Part shown: positions 1 through 6,512 of the stretch, in pieces
Layout of the letters: each line of letters begins with the position of its first letter
How positions within the stretch are numbered: the first letter of the stretch is position 1
From: Bacteroidota bacterium
GTDB taxonomy: Bacteria > Bacteroidota > Bacteroidia > B-17B0 > B-17BO
Assembly: GCA_947462425.1 (NCBI GenBank)
Contig: CANHPI010000163.1
Coordinates: 1-6,512 of the forward strand
DNA: 6,512 nucleotides
Reading direction: 5' to 3'
The notes under the pieces: model-generated
Database searches by the model: none
The model's input: the letters and a program-made list of their open reading frames with translations, nothing else
What the model was told of the DNA's origin: nothing
Position numbers and translations under genes: made by a program

Positions 1-1746
1 GAAAATAAATTAGAATCCAAGCGAATTTCATATGCTGTGTATGAATCAAATAAGCTTTTAAATACATTTGGAGAATACCAATATCCATTATTTATAAATA
101 ACAAAAGTTTCAAATTATCCACTAATGATTCGTATGAACATTTTATTTATTCTCCTCAAAAAAATACTACAATTGTTATATCTGATATAGAATATGGACT
201 TTGGGGACGGTTTACATCCAACTCATATTTATTTATCTTTTTCTCTTTATTAGTTTTATTTTCTGTATTGTTTAATTCAATTATTATAAAACGCAGTCTG
301 CATTTTAATTCTTTAAATAACCGTATTCAGTTTATTTTAGTTTCAATTGTTGTGTTATCACTTGCTTGTGTTGTTGTTGGAACGTTATGGGTTGTTTCAT
401 CTCAATTTGAATTGAAAAATAAAAAAGATCTAATTTCTAAATCACAATCTGTTTTAAAAGAGCTACAGCAAAACATAGGTCAGCAGGAATCTTTAGATGC
501 TATTTATAAAGATAATACAACATATCGATTGAAAAGATTAGCACAATTATTTGGTAGTGATATTTCTTTATTTAATAAAAAAGGATTATTGTATTCAACA
601 TCTCAACCTGCAATTTATGAGCAGGGATTAATTTCGAGATTTATGAATCCTGGCGCATATATGAGTTTTATGCGTGGCATACAAGCAAACTATACTCAAA
701 AAGAGAATATTGGTTCATTAAAATATCTTTCAGCTTATATCCCTTTTTACAGTAAAAATGATAAGTTATTAGGTTATATTAATTTACCTTATTTTGCGCG
801 ACAAAAAGATTTAGAAAAAGAACTAACAGCTTATTTAACCACCTTAATCAACATCTACACTATATTATTTGTAGTTACAACGCTAGTTGCTTTATTGGTT
901 TCTAATTTATTAACAAAACCATTAAGAATTATAAAACAACAAATTTCAAATGTTCAGTTTGGTAAATTTAACGAAGCAATTAAGTGGAAGTCGAATGATG
1001 AGATTGGAAACTTAGTTGCTGAGTATAATAATATGCTTATTAAATTAGAAAAAAGTTCCGAACTGTTAGCTAAATCTGAGCGAGAAACCGCTTGGAGAGA
1101 AATGGCAAAACAGGTAGCTCACGAAATCAAAAATCCATTAACGCCAATGAAATTAAATATTCAGCATTTACAAAGGGTGGTTGAAACTCATCCAGATGAT
1201 ATTAATGAAAGGGTAAAAAGAGTTTCAGAAATGTTGATTGAGCAGATAGATACACTTTCGCACATTGCAACAGAGTTTTCTAACTTTGCTAAATTGCCAA
1301 ATGCTAATTTAGAAATCGTAAATTTATTTGATGTTCTTCAAAATGTAACGCACTTGTTTCAACAAAATACAGAATGTGAAATATCTTTAGAGGCGCCACA
1401 GTCTTTATTAGTTTTGGCTGACAGGGAGCAGTGCTTAAGAATTTTCACTAACTTATTAAAAAATGCCCAACAATCTATTCCTTCTGATTGTAAAGGTAAA
1501 ATTGAAATTAACGCGTATCATCATAATAGCAACATTATTATTAAAGTAAAGGATAACGGTGTTGGTATTATAGATGAAATTAAACCTAAATTATTTACCC
1601 CAAACTTTACTACTAAAACTACTGGTACTGGATTAGGCTTAGCGATGGTTAAAAATTCAGTTACTTCTTTTAATGGTACTATTTCATTTGATACAGAAAT
1701 TAACAAAGGAACTACCTTTACCTTGGTATTTCCAAGCGCTAGTTAA
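1..1746 (+). CDS. Sensor histidine kinase, NtrY-like, 5' end outside the window
   Basis: This is a membrane sensor kinase that would autophosphorylate on histidine and pass the phosphate to a response regulator. Counting from the first base (581 codons visible), predicted membrane helices lie at about 74-96, 110-133 and 280-304. A 146-residue extracytoplasmic sensor region lies between the last two, and HAMP is at about 305-353. The catalytic core is complete: H-box HEIKNPLTP with His374, N-box NLLKNA (484-489), G1 DNGVG (518-522), F-box F532/F536 and G2 GTGLGLA (542-548). The HEIKNPLTPMKL form and the WREMAKQ run before it are typical of NtrY-like kinases. A GTG at 37 could be taken as a start, but the frame is open through base 1 and the codons before it (ISYAVYE) continue a sensor-like segment. 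The gene therefore begins upstream, probably with another membrane helix. No response regulator is adjacent downstream. Kinase identity is very sure; the signal is unknown. Confidence 0.95.
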   Translation, partial: ENKLESKRISYAVYESNKLLNTFGEYQYPLFINNKSFKLSTNDSYEHFIYSPQKNTTIVISDIEYGLWGRFTSNSYLFIFFSLLVLFSVLFNSIIIKRSLHFNSLNNRIQFILVSIVVLSLACVVVGTLWVVSSQFELKNKKDLISKSQSVLKELQQNIGQQESLDAIYKDNTTYRLKRLAQLFGSDISLFNKKGLLYSTSQPAIYEQGLISRFMNPGAYMSFMRGIQANYTQKENIGSLKYLSAYIPFYSKNDKLLGYINLPYFARQKDLEKELTAYLTTLINIYTILFVVTTLVALLVSNLLTKPLRIIKQQISNVQFGKFNEAIKWKSNDEIGNLVAEYNNMLIKLEKSSELLAKSERETAWREMAKQVAHEIKNPLTPMKLNIQHLQRVVETHPDDINERVKRVSEMLIEQIDTLSHIATEFSNFAKLPNANLEIVNLFDVLQNVTHLFQQNTECEISLEAPQSLLVLADREQCLRIFTNLLKNAQQSIPSDCKGKIEINAYHHNSNIIIKVKDNGVGIIDEIKPKLFTPNFTTKTTGTGLGLAMVKNSVTSFNGTISFDTEINKGTTFTLVFPSAS

Positions 1747-1773
1747 AGATGTTATAGCTTTTTTAAAGATGTT
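1743..1773. repeat. 11-bp direct repeat across the convergent stop codons
   Basis: TTAAAGATGTT occurs at 1743-1753 and again at 1763-1773, 20 bp apart. The first copy contains the kinase stop codon and reaches into the stop of the WG gene; the second lies inside the last codons of the WG gene. It could be a small tandem duplication at the gene junction or chance in AT-rich DNA. Confidence 0.5.
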
Positions 1774-3839
1774 GTTCTTGAATTAAATAAATATAATTCA
1801 TTGTTTTTTAAACACGCATAAAGCTCGTTATACAATAAGTTGATGGATTCGAATTCAATATTTAAAATGAGCTTACCATCCTTACTCAATAAGCCAACCA
1901 GCCCATCTAATTTAATTTTGAATAATGAGTTTTCTGCATTCGTAATCTCTCCATTTTTAAGGGCATAAATTATTTTCCCTGCCTTATCAATTAAGTATGA
2001 CGTGTTTGCTTTGCTAGTGATGGCTATATCGTTAAAATAGTCAGTAGCCTTGTCATAATCAACAGATGTTACAGCTTTAAGTTTTCTATCAACATAACCA
2101 TATTTGTTATTTTTTTGAATACGTATAATGTCACACTTTGCAAAAAATAAATTCGAGTAGGTTCCAAAGTTTATACTGTATCGCCCGTTTGCATCTACTA
2201 AAGCAACTTCATCATCTTTAAGTAATTTAAAATATTTACCGTTTGAATAATAGTCTGGTTCATACGAAGAATTATAGTTATAGTCAATTGAGGTTGCAAA
2301 GCATTTCTCTTTTATGTTGTAAAATCCGTATAAATTATTTTTTACAACTAAATAAATTTCATTTTTGCAATGTGTTATGTAATCAAATTCTGCTGACAAA
2401 ATAATTGATTCATCTATAGTTATTAATCCAAATTTAGAGTTCTTTTTTACAATAGCAATTGAATTGGTGTCTACATCAGAAATCCATTCCCATTGAGCTT
2501 TAAGGGCTTTGTTTGTTATATCAACTAATCCATATTGGTTGGATAAATAATACGCATAGTTATTTTTAAAGTTACCTAGTTTTGAATAAATAAAGGGGAT
2601 AATAATTTCTCCTTTTAAATTAATAGCACCGTACAAATTATTTGATTTACAAACAAAAAGTTTTTCAGACACTTCATTAATATCTTCATATCCTTTTGAT
2701 ATAAATTGACCTGAGCGATTGATTAATAAATAAATATTTTCCTTTTTTACAATTGCTATTCCGTTTTTATAATTTTCGGCCTCTTCAAAATAATGGTCGG
2801 ATATTTTGTTGCCTTCTTTGTTGATGTAAAAACAACTATCATTTTTGCAAACAGAAGCAAATCCTTCGTTAAATACTGATGCATCATCAAATTGAGGCAC
2901 TATTATCCAATTTCCTAAAGTATCAATAAATCCAAATTTATCATTTAAGTCTTTTAAAGGAATTAAAATATTTTGAGTTAAGGATATTTCTTTTAAAATA
3001 GTTTCGTTAAAAGGGTATTCAGGATACTTGGTTAAAAAATTAGTTAATTCTTCTTTGTCGTAGGATTTTACTGAAGTATTATATAATAATTTCCATGCAG
3101 CTTCATTGGTTATGATAGTACTGTACTTTTTTATAAAGTTATAAATACTATCACTAGAGTGTAATTGCTGAATTAGGTTAAATAAATTTGTTTCAGCAAA
3201 TATTATATTTGGATTGTTAGGAAATTTTTTAATAAATAATTGATACTGCTGAATAGATTTATTGGATGTTGTTTCTGAAAATTGATAGTCGTAATATAAT
3301 TTCTTTGCTTTTTGATACAGGCAGCTTTGTGGGTACTTTAATAAAAAATGTGTTACGCTATCACTTGATTGCGCTGCTAATGCTTTAGTTAATTGCAAAC
3401 TATCACGTTTTAAATAGGATTGGGCTAATAAGGTACTATCCGAAAAATAAAAATTTGAAATAAAATAATTAAAACTCTCAACCGTATTTTTATTACCGTA
3501 TTTTTCATAACCTTTATAACCAATATTACTTGCTAATGTATTAATTGTTTGCTCGTTAATATGATATAAAGAATAGGTAGTTGTGTCTTTAAAATATGTT
3601 TTACAGATAGATATGTACTTTGCTGAACTATCAATATTAGAAAAAGGATTATCATTTCTGTAATATATTATCGCTAAACCAAATGAGGATTGTGAAGGAC
3701 ACTTTGATAATGATTTGTAAAATAATTCTTTCGCTTTAAAGTAATCAAAAATAGATAGTGCTTTATAACCATCAGAAATTTTATTTCCGAATGCTTTCGA
3801 AATAATACAAATTAATAGTATAGCAATAATATTTTTCAT
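1752..3839 (-). CDS. Exported WG-repeat protein with N-terminal helical repeats
   Basis: This is a 695-residue protein of unknown specific role. Residues 1 to about 18 form a signal peptide (MKN, a hydrophobic stretch, then KAFG before NKIS), so it is probably exported to the periplasm or envelope. Residues about 22-290 look all-helical and TPR-like, with the recurring helix end FLLKYP (165), FIKKFP (202), FIKKY (235) and FLTKYP (268), spaced 33-37 residues apart. From about 298 to the end there are twelve WG-type beta repeats with a period near 34 residues; the clearest copies read KFGFID, LYGAIN, QYGLVD, LYGFYN and KYGYVD. The ATG at 3839 is preferred over the TTG one codon upstream (3842), because ATG-AAA-AAT gives a standard signal peptide. 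No T9SS sorting tail is present. It converges with the kinase gene (5 bp between stops) and diverges from the small membrane gene. WG repeats are common in Bacteroidota but poorly understood; they are thought to serve binding or scaffolding. Confidence 0.9.
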   Translation of the reverse strand: MKNIIAILLICIISKAFGNKISDGYKALSIFDYFKAKELFYKSLSKCPSQSSFGLAIIYYRNDNPFSNIDSSAKYISICKTYFKDTTTYSLYHINEQTINTLASNIGYKGYEKYGNKNTVESFNYFISNFYFSDSTLLAQSYLKRDSLQLTKALAAQSSDSVTHFLLKYPQSCLYQKAKKLYYDYQFSETTSNKSIQQYQLFIKKFPNNPNIIFAETNLFNLIQQLHSSDSIYNFIKKYSTIITNEAAWKLLYNTSVKSYDKEELTNFLTKYPEYPFNETILKEISLTQNILIPLKDLNDKFGFIDTLGNWIIVPQFDDASVFNEGFASVCKNDSCFYINKEGNKISDHYFEEAENYKNGIAIVKKENIYLLINRSGQFISKGYEDINEVSEKLFVCKSNNLYGAINLKGEIIIPFIYSKLGNFKNNYAYYLSNQYGLVDITNKALKAQWEWISDVDTNSIAIVKKNSKFGLITIDESIILSAEFDYITHCKNEIYLVVKNNLYGFYNIKEKCFATSIDYNYNSSYEPDYYSNGKYFKLLKDDEVALVDANGRYSINFGTYSNLFFAKCDIIRIQKNNKYGYVDRKLKAVTSVDYDKATDYFNDIAITSKANTSYLIDKAGKIIYALKNGEITNAENSLFKIKLDGLVGLLSKDGKLILNIEFESINLLYNELYACLKNNELYLFNSRTTSLKKL

Positions 3840-3885
3840 CAATTGACTGTAAAATTATAAATTGCACTCAAAAAAAACGGAAAAG

Positions 3886-4077
3886 ATGTTCACAACCGGT
3901 CAAATTATATTTGCTTCTTTATTTTTAGCTTTTTTTGTTGTTACTATGTTATGGTCTTACAAAAAAGATAGTTTTTCTAATAAAGTCCACTTTAAAGGTG
4001 CTTCAAATATCCTTTGGATTGCTATTTTAATACTGTTTCTGTTAGTTTTTTTTGTTAAAATGAGGCATTTTATCTAA
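3886..4077 (+). CDS. Small two-helix membrane protein
   Basis: This is a 63-residue protein starting MFTTGQIIFA. Two hydrophobic helices, at about residues 6-24 and 43-59, are joined by a basic, polar loop (SYKKDSFSNKVHFKGAS). It is therefore probably an inner-membrane hairpin. The MFTTGQI start and the SYKKD-KGA loop resemble, from memory, a small conserved uncharacterised family in Bacteroidota; I cannot confirm this without a search. An upstream TTG at 3862 would add eight polar residues (HSKKTEK) encoded across an eight-A run. The ATG at 3886 is chosen because the protein then begins directly before the helix and matches the remembered family start. A weak purine stretch (GGAAAAG) precedes it. 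It lies 46 bp from the divergent WG gene and 57 bp before the secreted protein gene on the same strand. Function is unknown. Confidence 0.8.
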   Translation: MFTTGQIIFASLFLAFFVVTMLWSYKKDSFSNKVHFKGASNILWIAILILFLLVFFVKMRHFI

Positions 4078-4084
4078 ACGTTTG
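4051..4084 (+). promoter_or_regulatory. Candidate Bacteroidota-type promoter for the secreted protein gene
   Basis: TTTG at 4051-4054 could serve as the -33 element. AACGTTTG at 4077-4084 matches five of the six fixed positions of the -7 consensus TAnnTTTG. The spacer is 22 bp, slightly longer than the usual 19-21. Transcription would start near 4090, leaving a leader of about 45 bases before the ATG at 4135. The -33 element would lie inside the end of the small membrane gene. Short AT-rich motifs of this kind arise easily by chance. Confidence 0.25.
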
Positions 4085-4111
4085 TTTTTTTAATTATTTT
4101 TAATGCCTTAT
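4060..4111. repeat. Inverted repeat between the small membrane gene and the secreted gene
   Basis: ATGAGGCATT (4060-4069) can pair with AATGCCTTAT (4102-4111): ten pairs including one G-U, around a 32-base loop. The left arm is in the last codons of the small membrane gene and the loop holds its stop. There is no clear run of T after the right arm, so a classical terminator is not supported. It could be a loose transcript-end structure or chance. Confidence 0.3.
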
Positions 4112-4134
4112 AAAAAATCAGTAGATTAATATAA

Positions 4135-4923
4135 ATGAGATATATTTATTTTATTTTGTATCTAACAATTCTTTCGTTCAGCTTAAATGCGAGCGTTCTT
4201 ATTTTTGAGGGGAAATTTCAAAGTAAAAACATTTTTATTCAAAATGCATTTGGTGGAAATGGAGTGGGTTATTGTGCCACAGAAGTTAAAGTAAACGGAG
4301 CAATTACAACAGATGAAGTTAATTCTTCGGCTTTTGAAATTGATTTTTATGCTATGAATATTAAACCGGGACAAAAGGTTGTTATCGAAATCAATCATAA
4401 AAGCGATTGTATGCCTGTTATCTTAAATCCTGAAGTTTTAAAACCTCGTCCAACTTTTGAGATAGTAAGTATGAATATTAATTCGTCAGGAATCTTAAAA
4501 TGGTCATCTAAAAATGAATGTGGATCTTTGCCTTATATTATTGAACAATTTAAATGGAATAAGTGGGTATACGTTGGAGAAGTTCAAGGTATAGGAACCC
4601 TTGATAGTCATGATTATTCATTTCAAATTTCAACACATAGTGGAGAAAATAAATTTAGAGTAAAGCAAGTTGGCTTAGCAACTTCGCCTAAAGTATCTTC
4701 TGAAGTTATTTTATATTCAGTAATAGATAAACCATTTTTTATGATTACTGAAGATTATAAACAAATACAGTATAATTTTGAAACAGCGTTTGAAGTTTAT
4801 GATGCATTTGGAACAATTGTTAAAAAAGGTTTTGGTAAAATTACAGATATAAATAATCTTGCAAAGGGTAAATATTATTTATGTTATGATAATCAAATTT
4901 CTGAAATTAATAAGAAGAAATAA
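4135..4923 (+). CDS. Secreted beta-rich protein with T9SS-type C-terminal tail
   Basis: This is a 262-residue protein of unknown function. Residues 1 to about 19 form a signal peptide (basic start, hydrophobic core, cleavage near SLNA-S). Residues about 21-105 form a compact beta-rich domain with motifs such as EGKFQSKNIFIQNAFGGNG, VKVNG, NSSAFEID and NPEVLKP. It holds Cys47 and Cys92, which could pair in a disulfide. Residues about 106-195 look like a fibronectin-III-type sandwich (GILKWSSKNE, YIIEQF, SGENKFRVKQV). The last 60 or so residues (VYDAFGTIVKKG, then INNLAKGKYYL, then a lysine end) resemble the type A sorting domain that directs proteins through the type IX secretion system. The surface or extracellular destination is thus inferred, not shown. 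The core resembles secreted hypothetical proteins I remember from Bacteroidota. The ATG at 4135 is the only sensible start for the signal peptide. The gene may be co-transcribed with the small membrane gene 57 bp upstream, or have its own promoter. Confidence 0.88.
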   Translation: MRYIYFILYLTILSFSLNASVLIFEGKFQSKNIFIQNAFGGNGVGYCATEVKVNGAITTDEVNSSAFEIDFYAMNIKPGQKVVIEINHKSDCMPVILNPEVLKPRPTFEIVSMNINSSGILKWSSKNECGSLPYIIEQFKWNKWVYVGEVQGIGTLDSHDYSFQISTHSGENKFRVKQVGLATSPKVSSEVILYSVIDKPFFMITEDYKQIQYNFETAFEVYDAFGTIVKKGFGKITDINNLAKGKYYLCYDNQISEINKKK

Positions 4924-4976
4924 AATAGGCTATTAAATCCTTAGCTGGGATTAAAATGTGCTAAAATATTGGTTTA

Positions 4977-4993
4977 TAATTATTTAATAATTA
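4977..4993. repeat. 8-bp perfect palindrome in the gap before recQ
   Basis: TAATTATT (4977-4984) and AATAATTA (4986-4993) are exact inverted copies around one T. A second palindrome, CTAATTAG, follows at 4996-5003. Both consist almost only of A and T, so chance is a real possibility. The shape would suit binding by a dimeric regulator, but nothing else indicates one. Confidence 0.4.
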
Positions 4994-5006
4994 GTCTAAT
5001 TAGCCT

Positions 5007-5058
5007 TAAGAATTAATCTCAAAAATTAACTTATAAATTTTTCACGCATTAATTCTTA
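5007..5058. terminator. Nested hairpin between convergent genes, possible bidirectional terminator
   Basis: The outer arms TAAGAATTAAT (5007-5017) and ATTAATTCTTA (5048-5058) pair perfectly over 11 bp. Inside them AAAAATT (5021-5027) and AATTTTT (5036-5042) pair over 7 bp around an 8-base loop. The small internal loops between the two stems (5018-5020 and 5043-5047) are the only break. The secreted gene and recQ both transcribe toward this point, so a terminator working in both directions is the natural reading. The stems are poor in G and C, and no long T run follows the outer stem on either strand, so termination is an inference. The structure itself is directly visible. Confidence 0.45.
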
Positions 5059-5111
5059 CCCTTCTTTGAAGTTCAAATTTGAGCTGTTATTATTTTAAAA
5101 CTTATAAAAAT

Positions 5112-6512
5112 TTAATTACCGAATTCGCTTATGAATTTAATACGCATTAATCGTACTTCTTCTTCGCTATATTCATCTTCACCTAATTCTTTTAATATTG
5201 CAGTGATATCATCAGTTTCCGCTTCACGTAAACATTCGTAAATATCATCTTTCTTATCATCATCAATTGTCTGATCAATATAATAATTGATATTTACTTT
5301 TGTACCTGATGTAACAATGGTTTCAATCTCCGTTAACAAATCATTCATTTTAAGGTTTTTGTTTTTGGCCATGTCTTCAAGGCTCACCTTTCTATCAATG
5401 TTTTGAATAATAAATACTTTTAATCCGGATTTATTAACAACGGATTTAATAACCATATCGCTTGGGCGCTCAATCTCGTTCTCGTCAACATGTTTTTTGA
5501 TTAACTCTAAATAAGGTTTGCCATATTTAGCTGCTTTACCTGCGCCAACACCGGTTATTTTTGTCATCTCTTCCATCGTAATTGGATAGTTGATAGACAT
5601 TTCTTCTAAAGATACCTCTTGAAAAATAACATAAGGAGGTAAATTATTTTGTTTGGCAATTTTTTTAGTTAAGTCTTTAAGCATGGCATATAATACTTCA
5701 TCTGTACTATTTGCACCTTTTCCGCCTGAAATATCATCATCGTTATCGCTCTCTGCATTACTAAAATCGTTATCTTTTGTAAACTGAATGCTGAATGGAT
5801 TTTTTAAAAAGGCTTTTCCTTTTTCGGTAATTTTTACTAAACCGTAATTTTCAATATCCTTGGCAAAAAAACCGTTAACAATAGCTTGACGCATGACAGC
5901 ATTCCAAAATTTATCATCCTTGTCATGCTCAACGCCTTCACCCCAAGTTTTTAACTCATTATGCTTGTAAGATTTACCTGTAGCGGTTAAGTTACCTATC
6001 AATAAATTAATAATATCTTTTACTTTATGTTTTTCCTTACTTTCTTTTACTGCTTTGATGGCAAGTGTTAAATCATCCTGAGCTTCAAATTTTTGTTTTG
6101 GATGGCGGCAATTGTCGCACATCTCGTTACATTTTTCGTCATTAAATTCTTCGCCAAAATAATGTAGAATAAATTTACGACGGCAAGAGGATGTTTCGGC
6201 AAATGAAGCTGTTTCGGATAACATTTGTTTACCGATTTCCTGCTCGTTAACTGGTTTGTCTTTCATGAATTTTTCCAACTTCATGATATCGTCATAACTA
6301 TAAAACGTCACGCAGTTTCCTTCTCCACCATCTCTTCCGGCACGACCAGTTTCCTGATAATAACCTTCTAACGATTTTGGAATATCATGATGAATTACAA
6401 AGCGAACATCTGGCTTGTCTATTCCCATTCCAAACGCAATAGTTGCAACAATTACATCAATATCTTCCATTAAAAAGCCATCTTGCGTTTTGGCACGTTC
6501 TTTTGCGTCCAA
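5112..6512 (-). CDS. recQ: ATP-dependent DNA helicase RecQ, C-terminal part
   Basis: RecQ is a 3'-5' DNA helicase of recombination and repair in the cytoplasm. The right edge cuts the gene, and 466 codons are visible. The TTG at 6512 is not a start but the Leu of an internal LDAKER segment, so helicase motifs 0-IV lie outside. Counting from that Leu, the visible parts are motif V ([11 protein letters not shown], 25-35), motif VI with the arginine-finger motif [10 protein letters not shown] (53-62), and a zinc site C110, C128, C132, C135 inside the RecQ-Ct region ([14 protein letters not shown]). These are followed by the RQC winged helix (about 145-245), an acidic serine-rich linker (about 248-265), an HRDC domain (about 268-345), and a further region of about 115 residues (350-466). 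The last region contains a helix-turn-helix-like segment and ends [13 protein letters not shown]. The tail goes beyond E. coli RecQ and matches my memory of Bacteroidota RecQ. Nothing looks broken within the visible part. Confidence 0.97.
   Translation of the reverse strand: MDAKERAKTQDGFLMEDIDVIVATIAFGMGIDKPDVRFVIHHDIPKSLEGYYQETGRAGRDGGEGNCVTFYSYDDIMKLEKFMKDKPVNEQEIGKQMLSETASFAETSSCRRKFILHYFGEEFNDEKCNEMCDNCRHPKQKFEAQDDLTLAIKAVKESKEKHKVKDIINLLIGNLTATGKSYKHNELKTWGEGVEHDKDDKFWNAVMRQAIVNGFFAKDIENYGLVKITEKGKAFLKNPFSIQFTKDNDFSNAESDNDDDISGGKGANSTDEVLYAMLKDLTKKIAKQNNLPPYVIFQEVSLEEMSINYPITMEEMTKITGVGAGKAAKYGKPYLELIKKHVDENEIERPSDMVIKSVVNKSGLKVFIIQNIDRKVSLEDMAKNKNLKMNDLLTEIETIVTSGTKVNINYYIDQTIDDDKKDDIYECLREAETDDITAILKELGEDEYSEEEVRLMRIKFISEFGN

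Noticed and set aside
1521..1706. Open frame of 61 codons antisense to the kinase
   Set aside because: It lies opposite the well-supported ATPase domain of the kinase, and its protein has no recognisable features; it is a shadow frame.
1738..1764. Terminator hairpin GCTA/TAGC followed by six T at the kinase end
   Set aside because: The stem is only four pairs with a 13-base loop, too weak to support a call.
3804..3839. Lipoprotein signal in the WG protein (LLIC near residues 8-11)
   Set aside because: The residue before the cysteine is isoleucine, not Gly, Ala or Ser, and the hydrophobic core continues past the cysteine; a type I signal peptide fits better.
3840..3842. TTG as start of the WG gene
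   Set aside because: The ATG directly after it gives a normal signal peptide; the TTG adds only one residue.
3830..3860. TATTTTTC (plus strand) and TAATTTTA (minus strand) as -7 promoter elements
   Set aside because: Neither has a TTTG at the proper distance upstream, and such strings are frequent in this AT-rich DNA.
3862..3885. TTG-started N-terminal extension of the small membrane protein
   Set aside because: It adds a polar stretch over an eight-A run before an ATG that begins directly at the hydrophobic helix.
4183..4398. Open frame of 71 codons antisense to the secreted protein gene
   Set aside because: It lies fully opposite a coding sequence with signal peptide and domains, and the antisense protein shows no plausible fold or start context.
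1..6512. Defence system, toxin-antitoxin pair or mobile element
   Set aside because: RecQ, the kinase and a small membrane protein can occur near such systems, but there is no nuclease, transposase, integrase, reverse transcriptase or antitoxin-like gene and no terminal repeats or target duplications.

Overview
The window looks like chromosomal DNA of a low-GC member of the Bacteroidota. The DNA is strongly AT-rich, and Shine-Dalgarno sequences are weak or absent. The gene content also fits: an NtrY-like histidine kinase, a WG-repeat protein, a secreted protein ending in a type IX secretion (T9SS) sorting-domain-like tail, and a RecQ with the C-terminal extension that I associate with Bacteroidota RecQ. 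I cannot name a genus.

Layout, left to right. A sensor histidine kinase on the plus strand (1-1746) is cut by the left edge, because its frame is open to the first base. It converges, with only 5 bp between stop codons, on a minus-strand gene (1752-3839). That gene encodes an exported protein with a helical-repeat half followed by twelve WG-type repeats. A 46-bp divergent gap separates this gene from a plus-strand pair: a 63-residue two-helix membrane protein (3886-4077) and a secreted beta-rich protein with a T9SS-type tail (4135-4923). A 188-bp non-coding gap (4924-5111) is rich in inverted repeats, including a nested hairpin at 5007-5058. Beyond it is the C-terminal part of RecQ on the minus strand (5112-6512), cut by the right edge.

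The genes do not form an obvious pathway. No response regulator is visible beside the kinase, and the strand alternates so often that most genes are probably separate transcription units; only the small membrane protein and the secreted protein could be co-transcribed. I see no mobile element, CRISPR array, tRNA, rRNA or recognisable defence system. The items most worth a second look are the regular twelve-repeat architecture of the WG protein, the secreted protein of unknown function, the small membrane protein, and the palindrome cluster between the secreted gene and recQ. Both edge genes and two internal genes have misleading GTG or TTG start candidates, and these are resolved in the entries below.
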